Below the pieces are notes generated by a model, which saw only the letters and a list, made by a program, of their open reading frames with translations, did not search any database and was not told the origin of the DNA. This document shows positions 34,216 through 42,324 of a stretch of 64,000 nt of DNA, one piece after another (position 1 is the first letter of the stretch; the number at the start of each line of letters is the position of its first letter). This DNA is from Sphaerisporangium flaviroseum (GTDB lineage: Bacteria > Actinomycetota > Actinomycetes > Streptosporangiales > Streptosporangiaceae), in assembly GCF_039537005.1 (NCBI RefSeq), contig NZ_BAAAZR010000008.1:496001-560000 (forward strand). Reading direction: 5' to 3'. The translations under genes and the position numbers were made by a program.

Positions 34216-35472
34216 TCACCCTGCCGCGCAGACCTTTCCGTTCAGCGTGAAGGCCGTAGGTGACGGGTTGCCGCCCGAGTGTGTCCCGACGAACCCGATC
34301 CGTATCGACCGGCCGGGCTTGATGGTCTCGTTCCAGGCGAGATTGGTCGCCGAGACGTCGGTGCCCGACTGGGCCCAGGTGGCCGACCAGCCGTTGGTCA
34401 GGCGCTGAGCGGTCGTGGGGAAGCCGAAGGCCAGGCGCCAGCCGTCGACGGATGTGCCGCCGGTGTTCTCGATGGTGATGTCGGCGGCGAAGCCGCTCGC
34501 CCAGGTCCTCGCGTTGTAGGTGACGGCACAGGTCGCGGGCGCCGGGGTCGGCGAGGGGGACGCGGAGGGGTTGAGGTAGGTGGCGGCGTTGGTGGGGGTG
34601 CTCAGACTGCCGACGTCGTCGCGGCTCACCACCTGGAACGTGTAGGACGCCTCGCCGCCGATGCTCGCCATGGTGCGGGGAAGCGAGCTGTTCCCTGCGT
34701 AGCTCCATCCGGACGAGGAGCGGCGGAACACCATATATACGGTCGTCGGCGTCGGGTCCACGTACGCCCACGTCAGCGTCACGTAACCGGGGGTGAGGCC
34801 GGCGGAGACGCGCAGGTCGTAGGGCCTCGCCGGGGGCGCCGGGCGGGGGGTCGGGTACGGGGAGGGTGGCTCCCTCATGGCTCTGGCCCAGGTCAGGAGG
34901 CTGGGCACGCTCCTGTTGCCGGCGGCGTCCACGGCCACGACGTAGAACAGGTAGTGGCGGTCGGGCGTGAGATCGTACGCCACGGCGGTGACCTTCGTGG
35001 CCGAGGGGGTGACCTGCGCCGGGACGAGGCTGAAGGAGGCGCTCTCCGGAGTGCTGTACGACCAGGCGTACACCTCGTACCCGGTGACCGCGACGTCGTC
35101 GGTCGACGGCGTCCAGGAAAGGCCCACCGTGCTGTTCAGGTAGACGTTGTGGGAGCTGAGCTCGCCGGGTTCACTGGGCGGGGTGGTATCGGCGGCGGCC
35201 GCGCCGGTCCTGGCCGTGCCGGGCACGGCGGCCGCTGCCGCCGTCGAGCGGGGCACGGCTTCCAGAGCGGGTACGGCTTCCAGGGCAGGTACGGCTTCCA
35301 GGGCGGGCACGGCTCCTGGGGCGGGTACGGCTTCCGGGGCGGGCACGGCTTTTGGCACGGTTCCCGGGGTCGGCACCGTACCGGTGCCCAGCGCGGCCGC
35401 CGTGGCCAGTGCCGCACAACATCCGATCAGAAGGCCACGTAACGCGGCCCCACGGGGACGGGAGAAGGGCAT
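34216..35472 (-). CDS. secreted FN3-CBM2 cellulose-binding protein without catalytic domain
   Basis: 418 residues. Signal peptide (residues about 8-30, LLIGCCAALATAAALG), then a low-complexity linker of six-residue repeats (AVPALE), two fibronectin type III domains (about 95-190 and 205-300: NSTVGLSWTPSTDDVAVTGY; YVTLTWAYVDPTPTTVYMVF), a Ser/Pro linker and a C-terminal CBM2 (about 312-418). The CBM2 has the paired terminal cysteines and aromatic platform (TWASGFAADITIENTGG, NGWSATWAQSG). There is no glycosidase or LPMO domain, so it may be an adhesin or accessory cellulose binder. Confidence 0.85.
   Translation of the reverse strand: MPFSRPRGAALRGLLIGCCAALATAAALGTGTVPTPGTVPKAVPAPEAVPAPGAVPALEAVPALEAVPALEAVPRSTAAAAAVPGTARTGAAAADTTPPSEPGELSSHNVYLNSTVGLSWTPSTDDVAVTGYEVYAWSYSTPESASFSLVPAQVTPSATKVTAVAYDLTPDRHYLFYVVAVDAAGNRSVPSLLTWARAMREPPSPYPTPRPAPPARPYDLRVSAGLTPGYVTLTWAYVDPTPTTVYMVFRRSSSGWSYAGNSSLPRTMASIGGEASYTFQVVSRDDVGSLSTPTNAATYLNPSASPSPTPAPATCAVTYNARTWASGFAADITIENTGGTSVDGWRLAFGFPTTAQRLTNGWSATWAQSGTDVSATNLAWNETIKPGRSIRIGFVGTHSGGNPSPTAFTLNGKVCAAG
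35251..35358. repeat. 18-nt minisatellite in the CBM2 protein linker
   Basis: Six imperfect copies of an 18-nt unit (GGTACGGCTTCCAGGGC core) encode the AVPALE/AVPAPE hexapeptide array. Confidence 0.8.
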
Positions 35473-36007
35473 GAGGCGCCTCTCGGTCGGGCGGGCAGAT
35501 CCCGGCGGGACTGCCCGCGGAGTGCCGGGTCAGGAGCAGGTGGTGCGGCCGAACGCACGGGTGTCGACGGGCCGTCGGCCTTCGGGACACCGGAGCGGCC
35601 CAGCATCCAGGCACGCGCCCGGCGGCCGGTCGTCTCGCCTGGCGAACGGCTGAACGCGCCGCCTGTCAGGGATCATGCGCAGCATGAAGGGGCGGGATCC
35701 ATCACCCGCGGGACCGGAGGTCGTCCAGGACAGGTCAGCGGCGGAGCATGCTGAAAGTTTCACCCATCAGCCGGGACGACCGTCCGATGCTCGCCGTGGC
35801 GTTCGGCGTTCGGCGTCCCCGTACCGATCAGCCGGGACGACCGTCCGATGCTCGCCGTGGTGTTCGGCGTCCGCAGCGTCCCCGCTCACTGGGCGTCCCG
35901 CCGCCTACGACACCGCGGCGTCGCGTGGCCGGGTGAGCCCGGCGGCTGGTGGTAGCGCGCTGGAAAACCGGCAGTGTGCGGGGGTTTCACCGCTATAAGG
36001 TGCGTGC
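35473..36007. other. intergenic region with 60-bp tandem duplication
   Basis: Copies 35766-35809 and 35826-35869 (44 bases, one mismatch; start ATCAGCCGGGACGACCGTCC) recur at a period of 60. At the right end TATAAG (35993-35998) lies about 10 bases before the GTG of the next gene, suggesting a leaderless transcript. No gene supported. Confidence 0.6.
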
Positions 36008-36793
36008 GTGGATGATCTGGAGAGCCTTGTCATCGCCAGGCGGCTGCGAGTTCCCGCCGATGTTCGCGTCGATGTTCCCGCCGCCGGCTCCGCGACGGGG
36101 TGGGGAGAGGTGGCCGCCCGGCAGCTCGACGCCGCGCTGCTGAGCGTAGGCTTCACGTGTTCGGCGGCTCTGCTCGAGCGGTTGGCGCGGCTGCCCGGTG
36201 CGGCCGTGGTCGATCTCGGGGTACGGGTGCTCGCCGCCGTCCGCCGCATGGTCGGCGACCATGTCCGGCACAACGTCTACTTCATCGACTTCCCCAGGAA
36301 CGTGCCCGACACGCTGGAGTTCTGGGCCGGCCTGCTGCGCGAGACCCTGCTCGACCCTGTCGCCGCCGCGCGCATCCAGCCGCCGACGCTCGATCTGCTG
36401 ACCCTGCCGAGCTACGGCCGCTACCAGCACGCTTACACCGAGCCGCGCACCGTACGCACGAAGTCGGACCTGCGCGGCTCCGGCCGGATCGCGCTGCCGC
36501 TCGTCTTCCTGCACGGCGGCGACGGCGGATGGCGGGTGAAATGGCTGCACCTCTACCTGAAGGGGCGTCCCGGCTTCAACCAGGTGGAGGGCAACCGGGT
36601 CACCGCCTCCCTGCTGGTGCGCTCGATCGTCGAACGCGACTACCTGCGGGTCGGCTACCTGGCCGATCTGCTGCGCGCGAAAGCCTCGTCAGCCGAGCAC
36701 ACCACCTACATCGGGCTGGAGGCTCCGGCCGGCCTCCCACCGGGGTCACGGGTGTACACGCCCGGGACGCTGCACGAGCTGATCCCTGCCTGA
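36008..36793 (+). CDS. hypothetical protein
   Basis: 261 residues from GTG 36008. No known domain recognised. A conserved-looking central part contains VRHNVYFIDFPRNVPDTLEF and WAGLLRETLLDP; the C-terminal part has FLHGGDGGWRVKWLHLYLKG and VTASLLVRSIVERDYLRVGY. It is soluble with mixed alpha/beta character. The -10-like TATAAG immediately upstream fits leaderless translation. Convergent with the beta-propeller gene; the structured element 36806-36978 lies between. Confidence 0.7.
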   Translation: MDDLESLVIARRLRVPADVRVDVPAAGSATGWGEVAARQLDAALLSVGFTCSAALLERLARLPGAAVVDLGVRVLAAVRRMVGDHVRHNVYFIDFPRNVPDTLEFWAGLLRETLLDPVAAARIQPPTLDLLTLPSYGRYQHAYTEPRTVRTKSDLRGSGRIALPLVFLHGGDGGWRVKWLHLYLKGRPGFNQVEGNRVTASLLVRSIVERDYLRVGYLADLLRAKASSAEHTTYIGLEAPAGLPPGSRVYTPGTLHELIPA

Positions 36794-36805
36794 TACCGTT
36801 GGCAC

Positions 36806-36978
36806 CGCGAGGCCATGGGAGAGCTTCCTTCTCAACCTCCTTTGAACTCTAGTTCTCCCGCTTTCCTCGCGTTCCGGTCGTGAGGCCATTCGGACGGCTT
36901 CCTTCTCACTGGTTCGAATCCAGACGGGCCCCCATGGGGCCTACCGGCATCTAGCTCCCGAGCCTTCCTCACGACCGG
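36806..36978. ncRNA. two-module structured element, possible RNA or attenuator
   Basis: Two related modules in tandem. Module 1: CGCGAGG (36806-36812) pairs with CCTCGCG (36865-36871), inside it GGGAGA (36817-36822) with TCTCCC (36854-36859). Module 2: CCGGTCGTGAGG (36874-36885) pairs perfectly with 36967-36978, enclosing CTGG-TTCGAAT-CCAG (36909-36923, identical in form to a tRNA T-arm) and a GGCCCC-CAT-GGGGCC hairpin (36927-36941). Shared text GAGGCCAT and GCTTCCTTCTCA shows duplication. Between the modules GCGAGG/CCTCGC has become GTGAGG/CCTCAC, a compensatory change. It lies between convergent genes, so a double terminator is the main alternative. Strand cannot be decided. Confidence 0.35.
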
Positions 36979-37005
36979 TCACCGCGAGACCCCGCCCAAT
37001 GCCCC

Positions 37006-38067
37006 TCAGCCGCGGCGCACGAAGTTGACCCGCTCGAGATGCGGCTTGTATTCGGCGGGGCCGGGGACCAGGTTCTCGGTTATCAGTTCGATGTCACCGG
37101 TGCCGGAGAAATCGACCCTCTGGTACACGTGGGTCCCGGCGTGCTGCCTACTCACGATCAGGTGCTCGTCGTCGTACCAACCGGCGAAGGTGCGGATGTC
37201 GTGGCCGATCCGGTGAACGATCTTCCCGGTCGACGCCTCGACTATGCCGATCCGCCCGCTGCGTACGAAGGTGGCGAACAGCCGTCCCGAAGGTGAGAAG
37301 GGATCAACGGTGTGCCATTCGTCCAGGGTTCCGACGCCGGTGTAGAAACCGCGTCGTTTCCCGTCCAAGCCGTAGGCGGCGATGCGGCGGTCCTTGGGCG
37401 CGATGTCCTGTCCGTCGTGCATGGCCAGCACCCCGCGGGCGTCGCCGGTGAAGTAGAAGCGGAACAAGCGGCCGATCTCCCAGTGCGCCACGTGGTGGCG
37501 CGGCCCGGCTTTCACCAGGTGGGGGGTGCGGTCGGTCACATTCATCGTGACGAAGCCGGTGATCGTCAGGCTGCCGTCACGGTGCGGTTTGTACGCGGTG
37601 AGCAGGAGGGTGCGGCCGTCCGGGGACCACTGGGGGGAGGTCACGGGTGCGTGCAGGGGAATCGTGTGCTTCCGGCCGCTCCTGCGGTCGATCAGGTCGA
37701 CCTTCCTCTGCGCCAGCCACAGGCGGTAGTCCGGAATTCCGGCCACCCACCTCTCTCCGGGCGACACCAGCGCCTCGCGATAAGGCGTTCTGACGAATCT
37801 GTCACCCTTGCGCAAGTAGCCGTAGTGACCCTGGCCTGCATCGAAGACCAGGGAGTACGAGGCCAGCCGGACCGGCCCTCCCGCCATGTCGTTGAGTTGG
37901 CCCGATGTGCCGGCGAGCTTGATCGATCGCCCCGCCGCAGCGGATCGGACGTCCGCCGCAGGTGGGCTTGACAGCGGTGATCTGGGCGTCTGTGCGCTTG
38001 CCGACTGCGCCATGACAACGGCGACCACCATGACCGCGGCCGCGGCCGCGATGGATCTGACACGCAT
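37006..38067 (-). CDS. secreted beta-propeller-like protein (WD40/TolB type)
   Basis: 353 residues. Signal peptide RVRSIAAAAAVMVVAVVMAQ with ASA cleavage region. The mature part has repeated blade-like segments: SPQWSPDGRTLLLTAYKPHR, VDPFSPSGRLFATFVRSG, GIVEASTGKIVHRIG, as in TolB/WD40-like propellers. No catalytic motif. Probably an exported scaffold or ligand-binding protein; partner unknown. Confidence 0.75.
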   Translation of the reverse strand: MRVRSIAAAAAVMVVAVVMAQSASAQTPRSPLSSPPAADVRSAAAGRSIKLAGTSGQLNDMAGGPVRLASYSLVFDAGQGHYGYLRKGDRFVRTPYREALVSPGERWVAGIPDYRLWLAQRKVDLIDRRSGRKHTIPLHAPVTSPQWSPDGRTLLLTAYKPHRDGSLTITGFVTMNVTDRTPHLVKAGPRHHVAHWEIGRLFRFYFTGDARGVLAMHDGQDIAPKDRRIAAYGLDGKRRGFYTGVGTLDEWHTVDPFSPSGRLFATFVRSGRIGIVEASTGKIVHRIGHDIRTFAGWYDDEHLIVSRQHAGTHVYQRVDFSGTGDIELITENLVPGPAEYKPHLERVNFVRRG

Positions 38068-38166
38068 GAAGATCCTCCTCGCTCATCTGATGAGATGCGC
38101 GGGAGAGCTGTTTTGTTCGCGAGATCGCCACCGCCTCCCCGCTGATCGGAGGGTTCATCGGCCGGG

Positions 38167-38748
38167 TCAGCCAGGGGTCTGGGCGGTTTCCAGTTTCTGG
38201 ATGATGGGGTTGAGCATGGCGTTGAGTTCTCTGGCGACGGCGGTGACCGCGAGGTAGGCGGTGTCGGAGAGGGAGCCCGAGGGGCCGTCGGGGGCGGGTG
38301 GGAGGGCGTCGAGGGGGACCGGGGCATCGATGAGCAGGGTGGGCCGCAGGAAGGGGGCCCGGCTCAGGTCCTGGTCGGTGGGTTCCAGGTACTGGCCGAA
38401 GCTCTGCGGCCACCCACGCCAGCCGCGGTCGCGCCACCATTCGCGGGAGGAGGTGAGCTCGGCCGGCAGGGGTGACACGAGCAGGATGTGGGCGGTCAGC
38501 GTGCCGTCCCAGGGATTGCGGTCGCAGGCGGCCGACAGGATGCGCCGGTGCCGGCGTATGTACGGTGGCGAGGGTGTGATGGCAAGCCGCCAGGCGGTGC
38601 AGGCGAAGGTCACCGGTGCGATGTCGCCCCACGAACTCTCGAACGCCGCGACGTTGCGTCGTACGTGCTCGGCGTAGTGGCTCAGACCTTCGGTGGCGAG
38701 TTCACGGTCGTGTCCGTGGTCGATCCGGAAGGCGTCGTGCTCGCCCAT
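38167..38748 (-). CDS. hypothetical protein
   Basis: 193 residues. ATG 38748 has GAGAGGGAA upstream; further in-frame sequence above it is not protein-like. Soluble, with WGDIAPVTFACTAWRLAIT and REWWRDRGWRGWPQSFGQYL as the most distinctive, Trp-rich parts. No family recognised. Same strand as the beta-propeller gene, 99 bases upstream of its start. Confidence 0.6.
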   Translation of the reverse strand: MGEHDAFRIDHGHDRELATEGLSHYAEHVRRNVAAFESSWGDIAPVTFACTAWRLAITPSPPYIRRHRRILSAACDRNPWDGTLTAHILLVSPLPAELTSSREWWRDRGWRGWPQSFGQYLEPTDQDLSRAPFLRPTLLIDAPVPLDALPPAPDGPSGSLSDTAYLAVTAVARELNAMLNPIIQKLETAQTPG

Positions 38749-38843
38749 GCGTTCCCTCTCGGTGGCGTCTGTTCTGCCGCCAGTCAACGCGACACCGCCG
38801 CCCCACGCGCCGGGTTTCTCCCAGAGCCGACACGAAGCATCGG

Positions 38844-39731
38844 TCACGAGATGAGCATGCGCTCTTGGTGCCGGGGAGGGGTTCCGTCGTGCCAGGGCAG
38901 CACGCGGCCGAAGCGCACGAGTTCGCCGTAGAACTTCGGGTCGGCCCGTTCGGAGAGCACCAGGTCCAGCACGGCCCGCGCGGCCTGGGCCGGCGTTAGG
39001 GCCCGGCTGAAGTCGTCGAACCACGGCCGTGACAGCGGGGTGTCCACGAGCCCGGGGCAGACCGCCGCGATCAGGGTGCCCTCGGGTAGATCTCTCGCCC
39101 GGCGCTGCGCCGCGACCGCCCGTACCGCGGCGACCTGGGCCACCTTGGACGGTACGTTGAGCCAATGCGGCCAGCCCTGTTCCTGGGCCGTCCCGGCGTT
39201 GACGGCGGCGCGCCAGGACTCGACGGTCTTCTCGACCTCATCGAGCGATGCGCCGTCGAACAGAGGCTGGAGCCAGGGGTCCAGGTGACCGAGGGTGCCC
39301 AGGGTGCTGGCGACGACGATCAGCCGTCCGCCGGGGCGCAGCACCGGGCCGAACGAGCGCAGGATCGAATGCGTCGCCCCGTTGGCCACGGCGATGAACT
39401 CGTCGGCCTGCTCGGCCTGCGGCCGGTCCGGGGTGAGCAGGGCACTGGCGTTCGACACCACGATGTCCACACCACCGTGGCGTTCACCGAGTTCGGTCGC
39501 CATCGCGGCCACGGCGCCGGCATCGGCGACGTCGAGCACCCGGCCTTCCACCAGGCTCCTGGTGCCGGTGGCCTTCTCGACGAGTGCGGCGGCGTCCCGT
39601 ACCCGTCCAGCGTCGCGCCCGGTGAGCAGTACCAGATCCTCCGGGCCCATCCGGGCGGCCAGCCCTTCGACGAGCGCCAAGCCGATGCCCTTGTTGGCTC
39701 CGGTGACCAAGGCGATACGTGCAGGTTTCAT
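38844..39731 (-). CDS. short-chain dehydrogenase lacking the usual catalytic Tyr
   Basis: 295 residues, Rossmann fold. NADP-binding TGANKGIG, then VSNAS (variant of NNAG) and the catalytic-Ser strand VVASTLGTLGHL. At the expected YxxxK the sequence is NVPSK, so Asn replaces Tyr. It resembles plant/animal carbonyl-reductase-type SDRs but may be inactive or use another residue. It diverges from the LysR regulator at 39802 with a 70-base gap and is its probable target. Confidence 0.85.
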   Translation of the reverse strand: MKPARIALVTGANKGIGLALVEGLAARMGPEDLVLLTGRDAGRVRDAAALVEKATGTRSLVEGRVLDVADAGAVAAMATELGERHGGVDIVVSNASALLTPDRPQAEQADEFIAVANGATHSILRSFGPVLRPGGRLIVVASTLGTLGHLDPWLQPLFDGASLDEVEKTVESWRAAVNAGTAQEQGWPHWLNVPSKVAQVAAVRAVAAQRRARDLPEGTLIAAVCPGLVDTPLSRPWFDDFSRALTPAQAARAVLDLVLSERADPKFYGELVRFGRVLPWHDGTPPRHQERMLIS

Positions 39732-39801
39732 GCGACCAGGCTAGGAAGGTCCGAGCCATGCGGCCAGCGAGAGTTACGCACACCTGGTATGCCTTTGAGT
39801 C

Positions 39802-40725
39802 ATGGACTTCTCGAACGCCTCGCTCACCGCGTTGCGGGTCTTCCGCGAGGTGGCCGAGCGAGGCACGCTGACCTCGGCGGCGGCCGCGCTCGGCTACACC
39901 CAGTCCGCGGTGTCCCGGCAGATCGCCGCGCTGGAACGGGCCGCGGGGCTGCCGTTGCTGGAGCGGCGCCATGACGGGGTGCGGCTGACCGCCGCCGGGC
40001 ACGTGGTGCTGCGCCGGGCCACGACGGTGCTCGACCAGATCAACGCCACCGTGCGAGAGCTCGCCGGTCTGCCCGCCGAGGCCGGGACGGTGCGCGTCGG
40101 CTGGTTCCCCAGTGCGGGTGCCGTCCTGCTGCCCCGGGCCATCGCCACGCTGCGCCGGACCCACCCCGCCATCACGGTCACCACCCGGGAGGGCAGTACA
40201 CCCGCGCTGGTCCGTGCGCTGCGGGCCGGCAGTCTGGATCTCGCGCTGCTGGGCTCGGCGCCCCCGTTCCGCCCGCCCGACACCGAGTCGCCTCCGCTGA
40301 CAGTACGGACGCTCACCGAGCGCAGCCTATGCCTCGCGGTGCCCGCCTCCCATCCGCTGGCCCGGCGGGACTTCGTCGACATCGCCGACCTGCGTGGTCA
40401 GCGCTGGATCGCGAGCCCTTCCTCCGGTGAGGAGACTCTGATGGGGGTCTGGCCGGGGTTGGACGAGCGACCTGAGATCGCGCATAGCGCTCGCGACTGG
40501 CTGGCCAAGCTGCACCTCGTCGCGGCCGGGTGTGGACTGACCACCGTGCCCCCTTCGCTGGCGTCCGCCGCGCCCCCAGGAGTGCGGATCCTGGCGGTAC
40601 GCGGCGGCCCAGCGGAACAGCGACGCATCATCCTGGCACGGCTCCCGCACCCGCTGACGGAGCCGGCCGCCCACCTCGCCGACGCCCTGCGCACGGCGGC
40701 GATCGAGATAGGCCCGCCTGGGTGA
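39802..40725 (+). CDS. LysR-family transcriptional regulator
   Basis: 307 residues. N-terminal winged helix-turn-helix (LTALRVFREVAERGTLTSAA, LGYTQSAVSRQIAALERAAG) and a C-terminal LysR effector-binding domain (VRVGWFPSAGAVLLPRAIAT, LAVPASHPLARRDFVDIADL). Divergent from the SDR gene; LysR regulators usually control the divergent neighbour. Effector unknown. Confidence 0.92.
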   Translation: MDFSNASLTALRVFREVAERGTLTSAAAALGYTQSAVSRQIAALERAAGLPLLERRHDGVRLTAAGHVVLRRATTVLDQINATVRELAGLPAEAGTVRVGWFPSAGAVLLPRAIATLRRTHPAITVTTREGSTPALVRALRAGSLDLALLGSAPPFRPPDTESPPLTVRTLTERSLCLAVPASHPLARRDFVDIADLRGQRWIASPSSGEETLMGVWPGLDERPEIAHSARDWLAKLHLVAAGCGLTTVPPSLASAAPPGVRILAVRGGPAEQRRIILARLPHPLTEPAAHLADALRTAAIEIGPPG

Positions 40726-40749
40726 CCGAACCGGACCACGTCCGGTCGC

Positions 40750-42045
40750 TTACTTGATCTTCGGCCAGAGGGGCTCGGTGAGGAAGAGGGGGACGGACGG
40801 CTCGGTCAGCGCGTTCGGCGCGGCGGCCTGCGAGCCGCACAGGGCTTGAAGGAGATGCGTCGACAGCGCGATGTCGATGGGATGGACCTGGATGGCGCCG
40901 TTCTCGTCGACGGTCTGGTACTTCATCAGGTTGATCCCGATGGACAGCTGGCGCTTGCCGTCAGGGCTGGAGAGCGAGATGGTGCCTGAGCCGAAGACGG
41001 CTCCGTCGTGGCCCCAGAACCGGCCGCAGGGCAGATCCTGGGCGTAGATGCCGAGACCATAGTTGAACAGGACATTGCCGCGCTCGTCGGTGACCGGCAC
41101 GGTGCGCACCATCTCGGCGAACCGCTGAGCGTCCAGTAGTTCGCCGCCGAGAAGAGCCCGGTAGAAGGTGTTCAGGTCGTTCATCGTGGACACCACGGCT
41201 CCCGCCGTGTAGATCCAGGACATGTTGTAGACGCTGTAGTCGCGTGGCGGGTCGATCAGGCCGTAGAAAGATTCGTACGCTCTGGAATGCGGCCCTGGGA
41301 TGAACGGTGTGCGCGGGAACGAGGTGTCCTTGAGTCCCGCCTTGCGGATCACGTTGCGGGTGATGTAGGTCTCGGCGTCGGTGCCGGTGACCTTCTTGAG
41401 CAGGAGCCCCGCGATCACGTAGTTGGTGTTGGAGTAGGACCAGCGCTGTCCGGGCTCGCCCGCTGCCGGGGCCGCCAGGCCGAGCCGCACCAGTTCCTCC
41501 GGCTGGAACGTGCGGAATCTGTTGTCGTCGAGGCTGGCCGTCGACCCCTGGAGGAGCGAAGGAAAGGCTCCCACGATGTGGTCGCCCAGGCCGCTGGTGT
41601 GGTTGAGCAGCATCCGGACCGTGATGGCCTGGCCGCGCGCTCCTGTGACGAGGTCGGGGAGGTACCGCCCGATCGGCGCGTCCAGCTCGACCCGGCCCCG
41701 CGCGACCTGCTGGAGGACCGCGACGGCGGTGAAGGTCTTGGAGATGCTGCCCACCCTGTGCAGCATGCCGGGATGCACGGGCTTGCCCGTTCGTACGTCG
41801 GCGACTCCCGCCGCCCCCTGCCATTTGGCCCGCGCGTCTCGCACGCTGGAGTAGGTGCCGTACATGCCCGCCTCGTGGATCGCGTGGAGCGTCCCGTTGA
41901 GGGCCGTCCGATCGAGGGAGGCGCCGGCAGGCGCCGAAATGGTCTGGGCGGTCGCAGGCGTGGTCACCGAGGCCCAGGTCAGGAGCATGGTGCCGATCCC
42001 GAACGCGGTCACCAGTCTGCGCACGGATAAGCGAGCAAACGCCAT
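40750..42045 (-). CDS. secreted class C beta-lactamase-fold serine hydrolase
   Basis: 431 residues. Signal peptide (RLVTAFGIGTMLLTWASVTT, cut near ATAQ). Catalytic SxxK motif as SISK, YSN as YSNTN, and the KTG-equivalent as HDG in WGHDGAVFGSG, so it belongs to the beta-lactamase/DD-peptidase/esterase EstB superfamily. Typical roles are D-amino-acid peptide hydrolysis or ester cleavage outside the cell. ATG 42045 has GGGAG upstream; the longer frame from 42093 adds no sensible residues. The gap to 42325 holds the promoters of this and the ABC genes. Confidence 0.88.
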   Translation of the reverse strand: MAFARLSVRRLVTAFGIGTMLLTWASVTTPATAQTISAPAGASLDRTALNGTLHAIHEAGMYGTYSSVRDARAKWQGAAGVADVRTGKPVHPGMLHRVGSISKTFTAVAVLQQVARGRVELDAPIGRYLPDLVTGARGQAITVRMLLNHTSGLGDHIVGAFPSLLQGSTASLDDNRFRTFQPEELVRLGLAAPAAGEPGQRWSYSNTNYVIAGLLLKKVTGTDAETYITRNVIRKAGLKDTSFPRTPFIPGPHSRAYESFYGLIDPPRDYSVYNMSWIYTAGAVVSTMNDLNTFYRALLGGELLDAQRFAEMVRTVPVTDERGNVLFNYGLGIYAQDLPCGRFWGHDGAVFGSGTISLSSPDGKRQLSIGINLMKYQTVDENGAIQVHPIDIALSTHLLQALCGSQAAAPNALTEPSVPLFLTEPLWPKIK

Positions 42046-42324
42046 CGTCTTCTTCTCCCGTAATCCAATCAATGGGTATGCCGATCCTGGCAACTCCGCC
42101 GTCGAAGCTCATCGTCTTGAAGGATGAGCTTTGACAAGAAAGGTTGCTCGGGGTCATCGGCGTCCGCCTGAGTGATCCCCGCCGCACAGACGCGGTCACG
42201 GGCTGGGGTGTGTTCCCGCCGGTTCCGCCCACCGAATAACCAGGCGAGTAGCGGCTACGTCCTCCTATAGCGTGTTCCGCGTGATTCCGACCTCCCGCCC
42301 CGCCGCCTCCGTCAGAGCGCACCC

